41,202 nucleotides of DNA from an uncultured Verrucomicrobia subdivision 3 bacterium (GCA_903912925.1 CAIWJG010000293.1:1-41202); one strand, 5' to 3'; positions 23,000 to 31,065 are shown, counted from the stretch's first letter. Made by a program: numbers and translations. The notes: a model not told the origin generated them from the sequence alone.

Positions 23000-24292
23000 A
23001 TGAACACAATCCGCTACACCGACGCCAGCTTCGCCAAGCGCTTGCGGGAGCTGGCCGCCGCCTCGAGCCTGTTCGACCCGGTCATCGAGCAGCGGACCCA
23101 GGCCATCCTCGATGACGTGCGGACGCGCGGCGACGCGGCTTTGCTGGAGCTGACCGAGCGGTTCGACGGCGCAACCCTGACGGCGGACCAACTGCCCGCC
23201 ACCCAGGCCGAATTGGTGGCCGCCTCGCTCAAAGCCGACGATTCGCTGCGGGCGGCAATGGCCGAGGCGGGGGGCAATATCACGGCGTTTGCCAGGAAGT
23301 CCCGGCGCAAGGATTGGCAGACCCGCAATTCGCATGGCGCTACCGTCGGAGAGAAGTTTGATCCGTTCCAACGCGTGGGCATTTATATTCCCGGCGGAAC
23401 GGCCCCGCTGGTCTCGACGGCCTTGATGACGGTGACTCTGGCCAAGGTGGCGGGCTGCCCTGAGATCGTCGTCTGCACCCCCTGCGGCAAAGACGGCAGC
23501 ATCAACCCGGCAATACTGTTCGCGGCGCGAGCGGCGGGCGCCACGGAGGTTTATCGTGTCGGCGGCGCCCAGGCCATCGCGGCTATGGCTTACGGCACCG
23601 CGACGATCAAGCGCGTGCAGAAGATCTTCGGCCCTGGCAACGCCTACGTCGTCACCGCCAAACGGCTGGTGGTCGGGCACGTCGCCATCGACCTGCTCCC
23701 CGGCCCCAGCGAACTGTTGGTGCTGGCGGACGACACCGCCAACCCGAGGTTCGTCGCCGCGGATATGCTGGCCCAAGCGGAGCACGGCACGGGGCATGAA
23801 CGGGTGTGGCTGGTAACCACCGCCGGCAAACTGCTCAAATCGGTGGCGAAGGAAATCGCGCGGCAACCGGCGAAGCTGGCTCGGCGGGACCTCATCAAGC
23901 AGGTCCTCGACCGCAACGGCTGGCTTATCCAGGTCAAGACGCTCGAAAAAGGAGTGGCCCTGACGAACCAGCTCGCGCCCGAGCATTGCGAGGTCATGAC
24001 ACGCAAGGCCGGCGACGTGAGCCGCCGAATCGTCACCGCGGGGGCGATCTTCCTCGGATCCTACTCCCCCACGGTGCTGGGCGACTATGTGGCCGGCCCG
24101 AGCCACACCTTGCCTACCGGAGGAGCGGGCGCATCGTTTGCCGGGCTGACGATTGATCAGTTCCAGCGGCGCACCAGCGTGGTGCAATACGACCGCACCT
24201 CACTCAGAAAAGCGCTCTCCGCCGTGCGGAAATTCGCCGACATCGAGGGCCTGAGCGCACATGGGAAGAGCGCGGAGATTCGCAGCACGTGA
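23000..24292 (+). CDS. hisD: Histidinol dehydrogenase
   Basis: The 430-residue enzyme oxidises L-histidinol to L-histidine in two NAD-dependent steps. Family hallmarks are present in order: VGIYIPGGTAPLVSTALM, IYR-type VYRVGGAQAIAAMAYGT, KIFGPGNAYVVTAKR, GPSELLVLADD, DMLAQAEHG (zinc and catalytic residues), NQLAPEHCEVM and GPSHTLPTGG. The start is set at ATG 23000; a TTG three codons earlier is possible. It is followed by a small DUF4926 gene and then hisC, so only two histidine genes are clustered here. Confidence 0.96.
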   Translation: MNTIRYTDASFAKRLRELAAASSLFDPVIEQRTQAILDDVRTRGDAALLELTERFDGATLTADQLPATQAELVAASLKADDSLRAAMAEAGGNITAFARKSRRKDWQTRNSHGATVGEKFDPFQRVGIYIPGGTAPLVSTALMTVTLAKVAGCPEIVVCTPCGKDGSINPAILFAARAAGATEVYRVGGAQAIAAMAYGTATIKRVQKIFGPGNAYVVTAKRLVVGHVAIDLLPGPSELLVLADDTANPRFVAADMLAQAEHGTGHERVWLVTTAGKLLKSVAKEIARQPAKLARRDLIKQVLDRNGWLIQVKTLEKGVALTNQLAPEHCEVMTRKAGDVSRRIVTAGAIFLGSYSPTVLGDYVAGPSHTLPTGGAGASFAGLTIDQFQRRTSVVQYDRTSLRKALSAVRKFADIEGLSAHGKSAEIRST

Positions 24293-24365
24293 TTTGATTG
24301 AAGGGAAAGCCCGGAATGAGACTGCCAAACGCGGACAGAGCCTCCGTGCCAGCCAGAAAGATCAC

Positions 24366-24599
24366 ATGATGATCAAAGAACTCGACAGTGTGGTATTGAC
24401 GGCAGATTTGCCGGAACATCGCCTGACAAAGGGCGACATCGGCACCGTCGTGCTGGTGCATGAGGGCGGCAGGGGTTGCACGGTAGAGTTCATGACGCTG
24501 ACAGGGGACACCGTGGCGGTCGTCACGTTGTTTACCGACCAGGTTCGTAAGACTGCAAAGGACGAAATCGCTCACGCACGTCCTGTAGCGATTGCGTAA
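24366..24599 (+). CDS. DUF4926 small protein
   Basis: The 77-residue product from ATG 24366 (MMIKELDSVVLTADLPEH) matches the DUF4926 pattern: D-x-V-x-L at the start, GDIGTVVLVHEGGRGCTVEF in the middle and VVTL near the end. The fold is probably a small SH3-like beta barrel. Members are often found with toxin-antitoxin-like or mobile genes and have no assigned function. Here it sits between hisD and hisC on the same strand, 73 bp after hisD and 91 bp before hisC. No partner gene of toxin type is present. The frame is open upstream of 24366, but DUF4926 proteins are of this length. Confidence 0.8.
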   Translation: MMIKELDSVVLTADLPEHRLTKGDIGTVVLVHEGGRGCTVEFMTLTGDTVAVVTLFTDQVRKTAKDEIAHARPVAIA

Positions 24600-24690
24600 G
24601 CCGCTCGGCCCCGGTTTTCCTTGGCCTGCCGCGAGCTCACGTCCAATCGCTTCACGCGGAACTCGACTTTCTAACCGCCATTACCTGACA

Positions 24691-25833
24691 ATGAACTTGA
24701 TGTCATCGCGCCAAACAAAACTGCTAATCCGCCCACTTGTGCGCGGTTTGCACCCTTACGTGCCCGGCGAACAGCCCAAGATCAAGGGCCTGATCAAGCT
24801 CAACACAAACGAGAACCCCTACCCGCCCTCGCCCGGGGTCCTCGCGACGACCCGGGCTGCCGTGGATGGACGGCTGCGGCTTTATCCGAATCCCACCGCC
24901 GAACTGCTGCGCGAAAAGCTGGCCCGGCTGCACCGCTGCCAGCCCGACAACATCATTATCGGCAATGGCTCCGATGAAGTGTTGGCCCTGGCCGTGCGCG
25001 CGTTTGTGGAGCCCAGCGAAGGGACCACAAGACCACGGGACCTCGTAGTCCGTGGTCCCGTGGTCTCGTCGTCCCTGGTCCAGTTCTTCACCCCCAGCTA
25101 CTCCCTCTATCCGGTGCTGGCGGACATCCATGGCGCGGTTTGCAACGCCGTGCCGCTGAGCGCCGACTTCAACCTCCCGCCTCTGTCTGATCTGAAGCGC
25201 GCGCGGCAATGGGACTTCCCGGCGGCCCTGAGTTTGGTCACTACGCCGAATGCGCCCAGCGGTCGAGGCTACGGCACCGCGCAGTTGGAAGAGCTTTGCC
25301 GCACCCAGAAGGGCGTCGTGCTGCTGGACGAAGCCTACGTGGATTTCGCCGCCGAAAACGCCATGAACCTCGCGTTGCAATACCCGCATGTGCTCGTCGC
25401 GCGGACCTTCTCGAAGGCTTACTCACTTTGCTTCCAGCGCGTCGGCTATTGCGTCGGCCACCCGGAACTCATCGCCGCCCTCCACAAGATCCGCGACAGC
25501 TACAACGTCAACGGCCTGGGCCAAATCGCGGCGTGCGCCACGCTTGACGACTTACCCTACTATCGGGCCAACTTCCGGAAGATCATCGCCACCCGCGAGC
25601 ATCTCAGCCGGGAGCTTGAGGCTTTGGGCTTCCAAGTTGTCCCGAGCCAAACCAATTTCATCCTCGTGCGCCCGCCGAAATTCCCCGCCCGGATTTGGCT
25701 CCAGAAACTGCGCAGCCACAGAATACTAGTGCGGTGGTTCAGTGACCCAACCGTCTGCAATTACCTGCGCATCACCATCGGCACAGCCGAGGAGGCCGGG
25801 GCACTAGTCAGAGCTGCCCAGGCAATTCTGTAG
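24691..25833 (+). CDS. hisC: Histidinol-phosphate aminotransferase with in-frame palindrome insert
   Basis: The 380-residue PLP enzyme converts imidazole-acetol phosphate to histidinol phosphate. It shows GLIKLNTNENPYPPSPGVL, IIGNGSDEVLALAVRAFVEP, TPNAPSGRG, LLDEAYVDF and K242 in RTFSKAYSLCFQRVGY as the Schiff-base lysine. Between VRAFVEP and QFFTPSYSLYPVL, where the family normally has only a short link, there are about 18 extra residues (EGTTRPRDLVVRGPVVSS). They are encoded by a 22-bp-arm palindrome at 25021-25075. The frame is kept, so the gene is probably still functional. ATG 24691 is chosen because it precedes the family N-terminus RGLHPYVPGEQP by a short leader. Confidence 0.94.
   Translation: MNLMSSRQTKLLIRPLVRGLHPYVPGEQPKIKGLIKLNTNENPYPPSPGVLATTRAAVDGRLRLYPNPTAELLREKLARLHRCQPDNIIIGNGSDEVLALAVRAFVEPSEGTTRPRDLVVRGPVVSSSLVQFFTPSYSLYPVLADIHGAVCNAVPLSADFNLPPLSDLKRARQWDFPAALSLVTTPNAPSGRGYGTAQLEELCRTQKGVVLLDEAYVDFAAENAMNLALQYPHVLVARTFSKAYSLCFQRVGYCVGHPELIAALHKIRDSYNVNGLGQIAACATLDDLPYYRANFRKIIATREHLSRELEALGFQVVPSQTNFILVRPPKFPARIWLQKLRSHRILVRWFSDPTVCNYLRITIGTAEEAGALVRAAQAIL
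25021..25075. repeat. In-frame palindrome inside hisC
   Basis: The left arm 25021-25042 (GGGACCACAAGACCACGGGA, then CC) pairs with 25054-25075 at 20 of 22 positions, including a perfect 12-bp core GACCACGGGACC / GGTCCCGTGGTC. The arm itself repeats GACCAC, like the heptamer hairpins elsewhere in the window. Confidence 0.9.
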
Positions 25834-25886
25834 AAGCAGCCCTCCTGCCACCTGAAGAATGCGAAAACGGCACCCTTTGGGCCAAG

Positions 25887-25917
25887 AAAAACGGCGCAGT
25901 CTTGCCAGACTGCGCCG
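25887..25917 (-). terminator. Rho-independent-type terminator reading on the minus strand
   Basis: CGGCGCAGTCT-TGCC-AGACTGCGCCG (25892-25917) is a perfect 11-bp stem with a tetraloop. On the minus strand it is followed by TTTTTCTT, so it is a complete intrinsic terminator in that direction. No annotated minus-strand gene ends nearby; it could still work weakly after hisC on the plus strand. Confidence 0.7.
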
Positions 25918-26015
25918 AACCACATGAAACACCAAACTTAACCCACATTAATCAGACAAGGGCGACGCAATCCCGTTCAAACAATGCCCGGAAAAGTAGC
26001 AGGGCGAAAATGGGC

Positions 26016-26041
26016 TGTAGGCCGCGTGCCCTCACACGGCG
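26016..26041. repeat. Solo arm of the TGTAGGCC repeat family
   Basis: TGTAGGCCGCGTGCCCTCAC followed by ACGGCG is nearly the same as 14015-14040 in the fabD-fabG gap. Apart from this, the minus-strand terminator and a candidate promoter, I see nothing in 25834-26178. Confidence 0.7.
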
Positions 26042-26135
26042 TTCAAGGGTTGCCTGATCCGGTCGGCCTGGCCACAACAGCACACCCCTTTTCAGCCTTT
26101 CAGCGTTTCAACTTTTGCTTTTCCAGTCGAAACAG

Positions 26136-26164
26136 GTGACAAGTGCCGGCGAAGATGTTAGTAT
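26136..26164 (+). promoter_or_regulatory. Candidate sigma-70 promoter
   Basis: GTGACA (26136-26141) and TAGTAT (26159-26164) are spaced 17 bp, matching the -35 and -10 consensus at five and four of six bases. The -10 ends 14 bp before the ATG of the small Cys-containing protein. This is a pattern match only. Confidence 0.3.
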
Positions 26165-26178
26165 AGAGACCTAGACTG

Positions 26179-26448
26179 ATGACAACGAATGGCAAACCGC
26201 AAGCGGCAACCGAGCTTGAAGCCGAACTCCTGAGGCTCAACGCGTTGGTGCGGGCACGACGCAAGCAATTGGTCCGCTTGGATAAGTGTCCAAACAAGGA
26301 CTGTCCGTGCCGTTTCGTTTGGAGGGAACACGTGGAGAAGAATCTGGCAGGCCAAGTTGGGAAAGTTCGGCACCAGATCGTCAGCAAGTTGGCGCAGACC
26401 ACCAAGCCGAAGACCCGGGCTAAAGCAAAAGTGAAACGTGAAACGTGA
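26179..26448 (+). CDS. Small basic protein with CPNKDCPCRFVWRE motif
   Basis: This 89-residue protein starts at ATG 26179. Residues about 10-33 form an amphipathic, leucine-spaced helix (LEAELLRLNALVRARRKQLV). A three-cysteine segment CPNKDCPCRFVWRE follows, then a second helix (HVEKNLAGQVGKVRHQIVSKL) and a very basic tail. The three Cys plus nearby His could bind a metal, and the charge suggests nucleic acid contact, but I do not recognise the family. The last codons (KVKRET, stop) are made by the GTGAAAC heptamer array that forms the left arm of a hairpin, so the C-terminus may be an acquired addition. Confidence 0.6.
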   Translation: MTTNGKPQAATELEAELLRLNALVRARRKQLVRLDKCPNKDCPCRFVWREHVEKNLAGQVGKVRHQIVSKLAQTTKPKTRAKAKVKRET

Positions 26449-26506
26449 AACGGGCGCTGGGGAGCGTGCCCGGTCATTCGCCTTTCCTTCACGTTTCACG
26501 GTTCAT
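26427..26506. repeat. Snapback hairpin with GTGAAAC heptamers
   Basis: GTGAAACGTGAAACGTGAAA (26431 on) pairs with TTCACGTTTCACGGTTCATG at 26488-26506. The left arm is coding, forming the 3' end of the small Cys-containing protein gene. It uses the same unit as the hairpin at 16667-16760. Confidence 0.85.
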
Positions 26507-26575
26507 GTCACCCCTTAACCCGCGCAAGCTCTAGAGCGGTTTCTGGTGCTGGGCTGGCACGGAGTCAAGCCGCGC

Positions 26576-27091
26576 CTATTTCTTAATCGTGGAGGCGATG
26601 TATATCAGCAATCCAATAATCACGAGGCCAAGGACCACCCCGATGATAATGAAGATTACGTTGACTCGGTTGTCCTTCTTCGAGAAGCCCGACCCCTTGG
26701 TGTCGAAGGTTACGCCGCGCGCGCCCTGCTCCAATTCGGTCATTTTCACTCCCCCCGGGATAACGGTCGTACGGTCGAGGTGTGTTTTCCCGGGAGCCGC
26801 AGGGCTATCGGCTTCCAGCCGCATCTCGACCTGTCCCAACCGCAGAATCTGGCCCGGCTTCAGAACGCCCTCGGCTACCTTCTCACGGTTGATGTAGCTG
26901 CCGTTGGTCGAATTGAGGTCGCGGACTACCACCTCGCTGCCGCGCAATAGAATCTCGCAGTGATGACTGGAAATCGACGGCTCGACAATCGGGAATGTGT
27001 TATCCTCCAGGCGGCCAATAGTACACTTGTCCGCATCCAATTGCAACGCGCGCCCGGTCATTCCCGGGCTCAGCATAACGAGTCTTAGCAT
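26576..27091 (-). CDS. FHA domain protein with C-terminal membrane anchor
   Basis: The 171-residue protein has an N-terminal forkhead-associated domain with the full phosphothreonine-binding signature: CTIGRLEDNTFPI, SISSHHCEIL, VVRDLNSTNGSYIN and LRLGQVEMRLE (residues about 15-95). A linker holds PGKTHLDRTTVIP, which contains Thr residues that could be an intramolecular or partner kinase site. Residues about 146-168 form one membrane span (VIFIIIGVVLGLVIIGLLIY). It is therefore a tail-anchored phosphopeptide-binding protein, presumably in Ser/Thr kinase signalling; no kinase lies in the window. Confidence 0.9.
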   Translation of the reverse strand: MLRLVMLSPGMTGRALQLDADKCTIGRLEDNTFPIVEPSISSHHCEILLRGSEVVVRDLNSTNGSYINREKVAEGVLKPGQILRLGQVEMRLEADSPAAPGKTHLDRTTVIPGGVKMTELEQGARGVTFDTKGSGFSKKDNRVNVIFIIIGVVLGLVIIGLLIYIASTIKK

Positions 27092-27251
27092 ACGTCACCC
27101 ACGCGCTACGATAATGGGGCGCTGCGCGTCAAAGTCAAGGAGGCTCCTCCGAAAGTTGCCGGTGCGCCGGGCCAATTCATGAAGGTCAAAAGGCAGGGGC
27201 GCTCTAAAGTCGGTTAGGATCGGCCTAAAACCGAAATCCGAAAGCAGAACC

Positions 27252-27346
27252 GGATGCCCGCTAAACACGCTAAACACGCTAAAGTAAGGGACAGAAATGA
27301 AATTCAAAATTCCTTTTAGTGTGTTTAGCGTGTTTAGCGGGCATCC
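27252..27346. repeat. Snapback hairpin with CTAAACACG nonamers
   Basis: GGATGCCCGCTAAACACGCT followed by AAACACGCTAAAG (27252-27284) is matched by the reverse complement at 27315-27346, nearly without mismatch. The loop is about 30 bases. It lies in the 486-bp gap between the divergent FHA gene and the DUF1549 cluster. Confidence 0.9.
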
Positions 27347-27349
27347 TCA

Positions 27350-27434
27350 GCGTGAAATCCGAAATCCGAAAAGCTCCCGCCGCCCGCACGCCCTTCGGAT
27401 TTCCTTCGGATTTCGGGTTTCGGGCTTCGGATTT
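27350..27434. repeat. Snapback hairpin with GAAATCC heptamers
   Basis: GAAATCCGAAATCCGAAAAG (27354 on) faces a longer right arm of TTCGGATTTCC, TTCGGATTTCGGG and CTTCGGATTT (27391-27434). It is directly adjacent to the CTAAACACG hairpin, and a further GAAATCCGAAAGC copy lies at 27233-27245. The rest of this gap up to 27577 shows no gene. Confidence 0.85.
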
Positions 27435-27577
27435 GAGAGCTGCTCGCTGGAAACGGGAGAGCCTTAGATCAGCCCTGATCCCCGCCCCTTTCATGAATTG
27501 GCCCTGGCCGTGCGCCTGAAGCATTCGGCGGAGCACCCCTTGCCAATCTGATTAGTCGAGTTTAGTGTGGCCATTAA

Positions 27578-29524
27578 ATGACACATAATCGCCAAGCGAT
27601 GTGGCTGCCTTTGGGGCTCGCCCTGACCTTTGGCTCCGTGGGGGCTGCGCCGTTGACGCCCGATCAAATTCGCTCGCTCCCGCCGCCGACGGCTCGCCCA
27701 GTCGAATTCAAACGGGACATAGAGCCGATCCTCGCATCCAGTTGCATCAAGTGCCATGCGCGCGGACGGGCCAAAGGGGGGTTCCTGATTGATACACGCG
27801 AGACGCTACTGCGTGGAGGCGATTCCGGACCCGTGGTGGTCGCGGGCCAAAGCCAGGCGAGCTTGCTGATCGCGCTGGTCGCCGGGGTTGACCCGGACGA
27901 GGTGATGCCTAAGAAGGGTTCGCGTCTTACCGCCAATCAAATAGGCTTGTTGCGTGCCTGGATTGATCAGGGGTTGGCCTGGGACCCCGGGATCACCTTC
28001 GCCCGCCCTGCCCCGCTGAACCTGCTGCCGCACTCCCCCCGGCTGGAGATCTCCACGGCGAGCCAGACGGGTCCAATTGACCAGATCCTGGAACCCTACT
28101 TTAAGACCAACCACTTCCATCCCGAGGCCCGCCCCGTGAAGGCCCCCTACTTCACCGGGGCCGTAATCGACGACCGGCTCTTCGCCCGCCGGGCCTGGCT
28201 CGATGTGGTTGGCCTGATGCCGCCGGGAAACGAACTGGAATCGTTCCTCGCGGATGCGCATCCAAACAAACGAGCTCTGCTGGTGGAGCGCCTGCTGGCC
28301 GACGACCAGCATTATGCGGAACATTGGCTTTCGTTCTGGAATGACCTGTTGCGCAACGATTATCGCGGGACGGGCTACATTGATGGCGGGCGCAAGCAGA
28401 TCACCCACTGGCTCTATTCCGCCCTGGCTACCAACATGCCCTACGACCGGTTCGTCGCGCAGCTCGTCAATCCCACGCCGGAAAGCGAGGGCTTCAGCAA
28501 GGGAATTGTCTGGCGCGGCGTCGTCAACGCCAGCCAATCGCCGCCGCTGCAGGCGGCCCAGAACATCTCGCAGGTATTCATGGGGGTGAACCTCAAGTGC
28601 GCCTCCTGCCACGATAGCCTCATCAACGACTGGCGGTTGTCGGACTCCTACGGTCTGGCGAGCATCTATAGCGATGGCCCGTTGCAGTTGTTCCAATGTG
28701 ACAAACCAACCGGCCAAACGGCCGCCGCCAGGTTTATCTATCCAGAACTCGGTGAGATCGATCCTGCCGCGGACAAGCCGGCCAGGTTAAAACGGCTGGC
28801 CGAAATCATCGCCGGCCCGAAGGATGGGCGGCTGCCGCGCACCCTGGTTAACCGGCTTTGGGCACAGTTCTTCGGCCACGGCCTCGTGGAACCTGTGGAC
28901 GACATGGAGCAAGCGGCCTGGAACCAGGACCTGCTCGACTGGCTGGCTGAGGACCTCGTCGCTCACCATTACGACGTCAAACATACCATCGCTCTGATAC
29001 TCACATCCCAGGCTTATCAATTGCCGGCGGTGGATCTGGCGGAATCAAAAACCTTTGTCTTTCGCGGTCCGGGGGTGCGCCGTATGTCGGCCGAACAGTT
29101 TCGGGACGCCCTTGGCCAAATCACCGGGGTCTGGTTCCCGAAAGCCGCGTTCGGAAACGTAACGAATCAAATCCGTGCCAGCCTCGTGGCCGCTGATCCT
29201 CTGGCTGTCGCCCTTGGCCGCCCGAACCGGGAGCAGGTGGTCACTTCGCGTCCGACCGTAGCGACAACCCTGCAGGCGCTGGAACTGACCAACGGTGAAA
29301 CGCTCGCGAAGATCCTGCACCGCGGGGCCGAGCAACTCGCCGCTGCCGACCCATTGCCAGGTGAATTGATTGATCGGCTTTACCGCAATGCGCTGAGCCG
29401 CCCACCCCGGGCAACCGAAAAGGCTATCGCCGTTGATCTGCTCGGACAGCCTACTCGTCGGGAGGGGATCGAGGACCTGGTTTGGGCCATGGTGATGTTG
29501 CCGGAATTCCAACTCATCTACTGA
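27578..29524 (+). CDS. Secreted DUF1549/DUF1553 protein with cytochrome-type CxxCH (first copy)
   Basis: The 648-residue protein has an N-terminal signal (about residues 8-24). A planctomycete-type cytochrome domain follows with C56-x2-C59-H60 (SSCIKCHARGRAKGG) and GGDSGPVVVAGQSQASLL. DUF1549 comes next (IDDRLFARRAWLDVVGLMPPG, LLADDQHYAEHWLSFWNDLL) with a second motif C341-x2-C344-H345 (KCASCHDSLINDW). DUF1553 is C-terminal (TLVNRLWAQFFGHGLVEPVDDM, RGPGVRRMSAEQFRDALG). Proteins of this layout are abundant in planctomycetes and Verrucomicrobia and are assumed to be exported haem proteins in degradation of complex substrates; the reaction is unknown. Three bases separate it from its DUF1501 partner, as usual. 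Confidence 0.92.
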   Translation: MTHNRQAMWLPLGLALTFGSVGAAPLTPDQIRSLPPPTARPVEFKRDIEPILASSCIKCHARGRAKGGFLIDTRETLLRGGDSGPVVVAGQSQASLLIALVAGVDPDEVMPKKGSRLTANQIGLLRAWIDQGLAWDPGITFARPAPLNLLPHSPRLEISTASQTGPIDQILEPYFKTNHFHPEARPVKAPYFTGAVIDDRLFARRAWLDVVGLMPPGNELESFLADAHPNKRALLVERLLADDQHYAEHWLSFWNDLLRNDYRGTGYIDGGRKQITHWLYSALATNMPYDRFVAQLVNPTPESEGFSKGIVWRGVVNASQSPPLQAAQNISQVFMGVNLKCASCHDSLINDWRLSDSYGLASIYSDGPLQLFQCDKPTGQTAAARFIYPELGEIDPAADKPARLKRLAEIIAGPKDGRLPRTLVNRLWAQFFGHGLVEPVDDMEQAAWNQDLLDWLAEDLVAHHYDVKHTIALILTSQAYQLPAVDLAESKTFVFRGPGVRRMSAEQFRDALGQITGVWFPKAAFGNVTNQIRASLVAADPLAVALGRPNREQVVTSRPTVATTLQALELTNGETLAKILHRGAEQLAAADPLPGELIDRLYRNALSRPPRATEKAIAVDLLGQPTRREGIEDLVWAMVMLPEFQLIY

Positions 29525-29527
29525 GCC

Positions 29528-31030
29528 ATGCGCACTGCTCCTAATTGGACTCGCCGCGATTTCCTCAGGACCGCCGGGGCAGCCACGCTCTCCGCCCTGA
29601 CCGCCGGGTACCCTCGGCAGATTATTGCCGCTGAAGCCAAGCATGAGCAGCCGAAGCCGACCGCGGATACGATCATCGTGCTCTGGATGGGTGGAGGGAT
29701 GGCGCATACGGAAACCTTCGATCCCAAGCACTATACGCCGTACGAGAAGGGCATGTCGCCGAGCGCATTCCTGAGCACCTTCCCGAGCATTAATACCAGC
29801 GTGGACGGGGTGAAGTTCTCGCAAGGGCTCGAGAACCTGGCGCGGGTAATGGATCGCGGCACACTGATTCGCTCCTACACGGCCGGCGATTTGGGGTTCA
29901 TCCTGCACTCCCGGCATCAGTACCAGTGGCATACTGGCTATGCCCCACCGCAGACGGTCGCTGCTCCGCATTTGGGCGCCGTCATTGCTCGCACGCTCGG
30001 ACCGCTCAATCCAGTTGTCCCGGCCTTCATTAACATCGGCCAACGCTTTGACGTCGGCGAAGGGGAGGAGCTGAAGGCGTTCACCACCGCCGGCTTTCTG
30101 GGTAGCGAGTATGGCCCATTCAACGTCCCGTTCCCGGAGGAGGCCGCCGAGAGCGTGCGGCCGCCAGAAGGCATGACTCCGGGCCGATTCGAGAACCGCG
30201 AGAAGTTCCTCAAGAAGCTCCTCGCTGCCAGTCCGGTTGGGGAATACGGGAGCGGCTACCAAAAAGACTCGCTCGTGCGCTCGTTAGACAACGCCTATCG
30301 GCTGCTCAACTCTCCAGCCGCCAAGGCCTTCGACCTCACGCTCGAACCGATCGAAAACATCCGCAAATACGCGTCCAACTATGAGCCTGGCCGCCACTTC
30401 AACGCCACCCAGGACCGCTTCGGCGCCAAATACGAGGAGCAGATGCTCGGTCGCTTCGGTCTTAGCTGCCTTCTCGCGCGCCGCCTGGCCGAGGTGGGCG
30501 CTCGCTACATCGAGGTCACCACCGAATACATTCCCTTCCTGAACTGGGACACTCACGAGAACGGACATGCGCGCGCCGCGGCCATGAAGCAGCAAATCGA
30601 CGCCCCCGTAGCGCAGTTGGTGCTCGATTTGGAAGCGCGCGGGTTGCTCAGCCGCACTCTGATCGTGCTAGCCAGCGAATTCAGCCGGGACGCGCTCATC
30701 GAAGGCCGCCCCGACAAGACGGTCAAAGACCAGGTTGAGGTGCCGGAGAAGGTTGAAGATCCCAAGTTCTACGGGATGCATCGCCACTTCACGGACGCCG
30801 GTTCCGTATTGCTCTTCGGCGGCGGCGTCAAGCGCGGCTACGTGCATGGCCGAACAGCCGAAGAGCGGCCGTGCAAGACGCTTGAGAAACGAGTGGTCAT
30901 CGAGGATCTGCACGCCTCGATCTACCGCGCAATGGGGATTTCGCCTGACCTGGCTTACGAGATCGAGCGGCGTCCATTCTATGTCACACGGGACGGCAAG
31001 GGTAACCCGATCTCCGAACTGTTCGCCTGA
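29528..31030 (+). CDS. Tat-exported DUF1501 protein (first copy)
   Basis: The 500-residue protein starts MRTAPNWTRRDFLRTAGA, a clear twin-arginine signal. The mature part is DUF1501, related to the alkaline phosphatase/sulfatase superfamily: TIIVLWMGGGMAHTETFDPK near the N-terminus, LLARRLAEVGARYIEVTTEY, NWDTHENGH and LIVLASEFSRDALIE, followed by a late His-containing MHRHFTDAGSVLLFGGG. The His and Asp residues suit a metal site. DUF1501 genes almost always follow a DUF1549/1553 gene, and here the spacing is three bases, implying translational coupling and co-export. Confidence 0.92.
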   Translation: MRTAPNWTRRDFLRTAGAATLSALTAGYPRQIIAAEAKHEQPKPTADTIIVLWMGGGMAHTETFDPKHYTPYEKGMSPSAFLSTFPSINTSVDGVKFSQGLENLARVMDRGTLIRSYTAGDLGFILHSRHQYQWHTGYAPPQTVAAPHLGAVIARTLGPLNPVVPAFINIGQRFDVGEGEELKAFTTAGFLGSEYGPFNVPFPEEAAESVRPPEGMTPGRFENREKFLKKLLAASPVGEYGSGYQKDSLVRSLDNAYRLLNSPAAKAFDLTLEPIENIRKYASNYEPGRHFNATQDRFGAKYEEQMLGRFGLSCLLARRLAEVGARYIEVTTEYIPFLNWDTHENGHARAAAMKQQIDAPVAQLVLDLEARGLLSRTLIVLASEFSRDALIEGRPDKTVKDQVEVPEKVEDPKFYGMHRHFTDAGSVLLFGGGVKRGYVHGRTAEERPCKTLEKRVVIEDLHASIYRAMGISPDLAYEIERRPFYVTRDGKGNPISELFA

Positions 31031-31065
31031 CCTATGATTTCTCACCCTATTAACCTGATGCGCAC

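Noticed and set aside
22985-24187. A 400-codon open frame antisense to hisD
   Set aside because: Its protein has no recognisable motif, and hisD on the other strand has complete family signatures. Long antisense frames are common in GC-rich DNA.
29045-30262. A 405-codon open frame antisense to the first DUF1549/DUF1501 junction
   Set aside because: It spans the boundary of two well-supported genes and has shadow-type composition.
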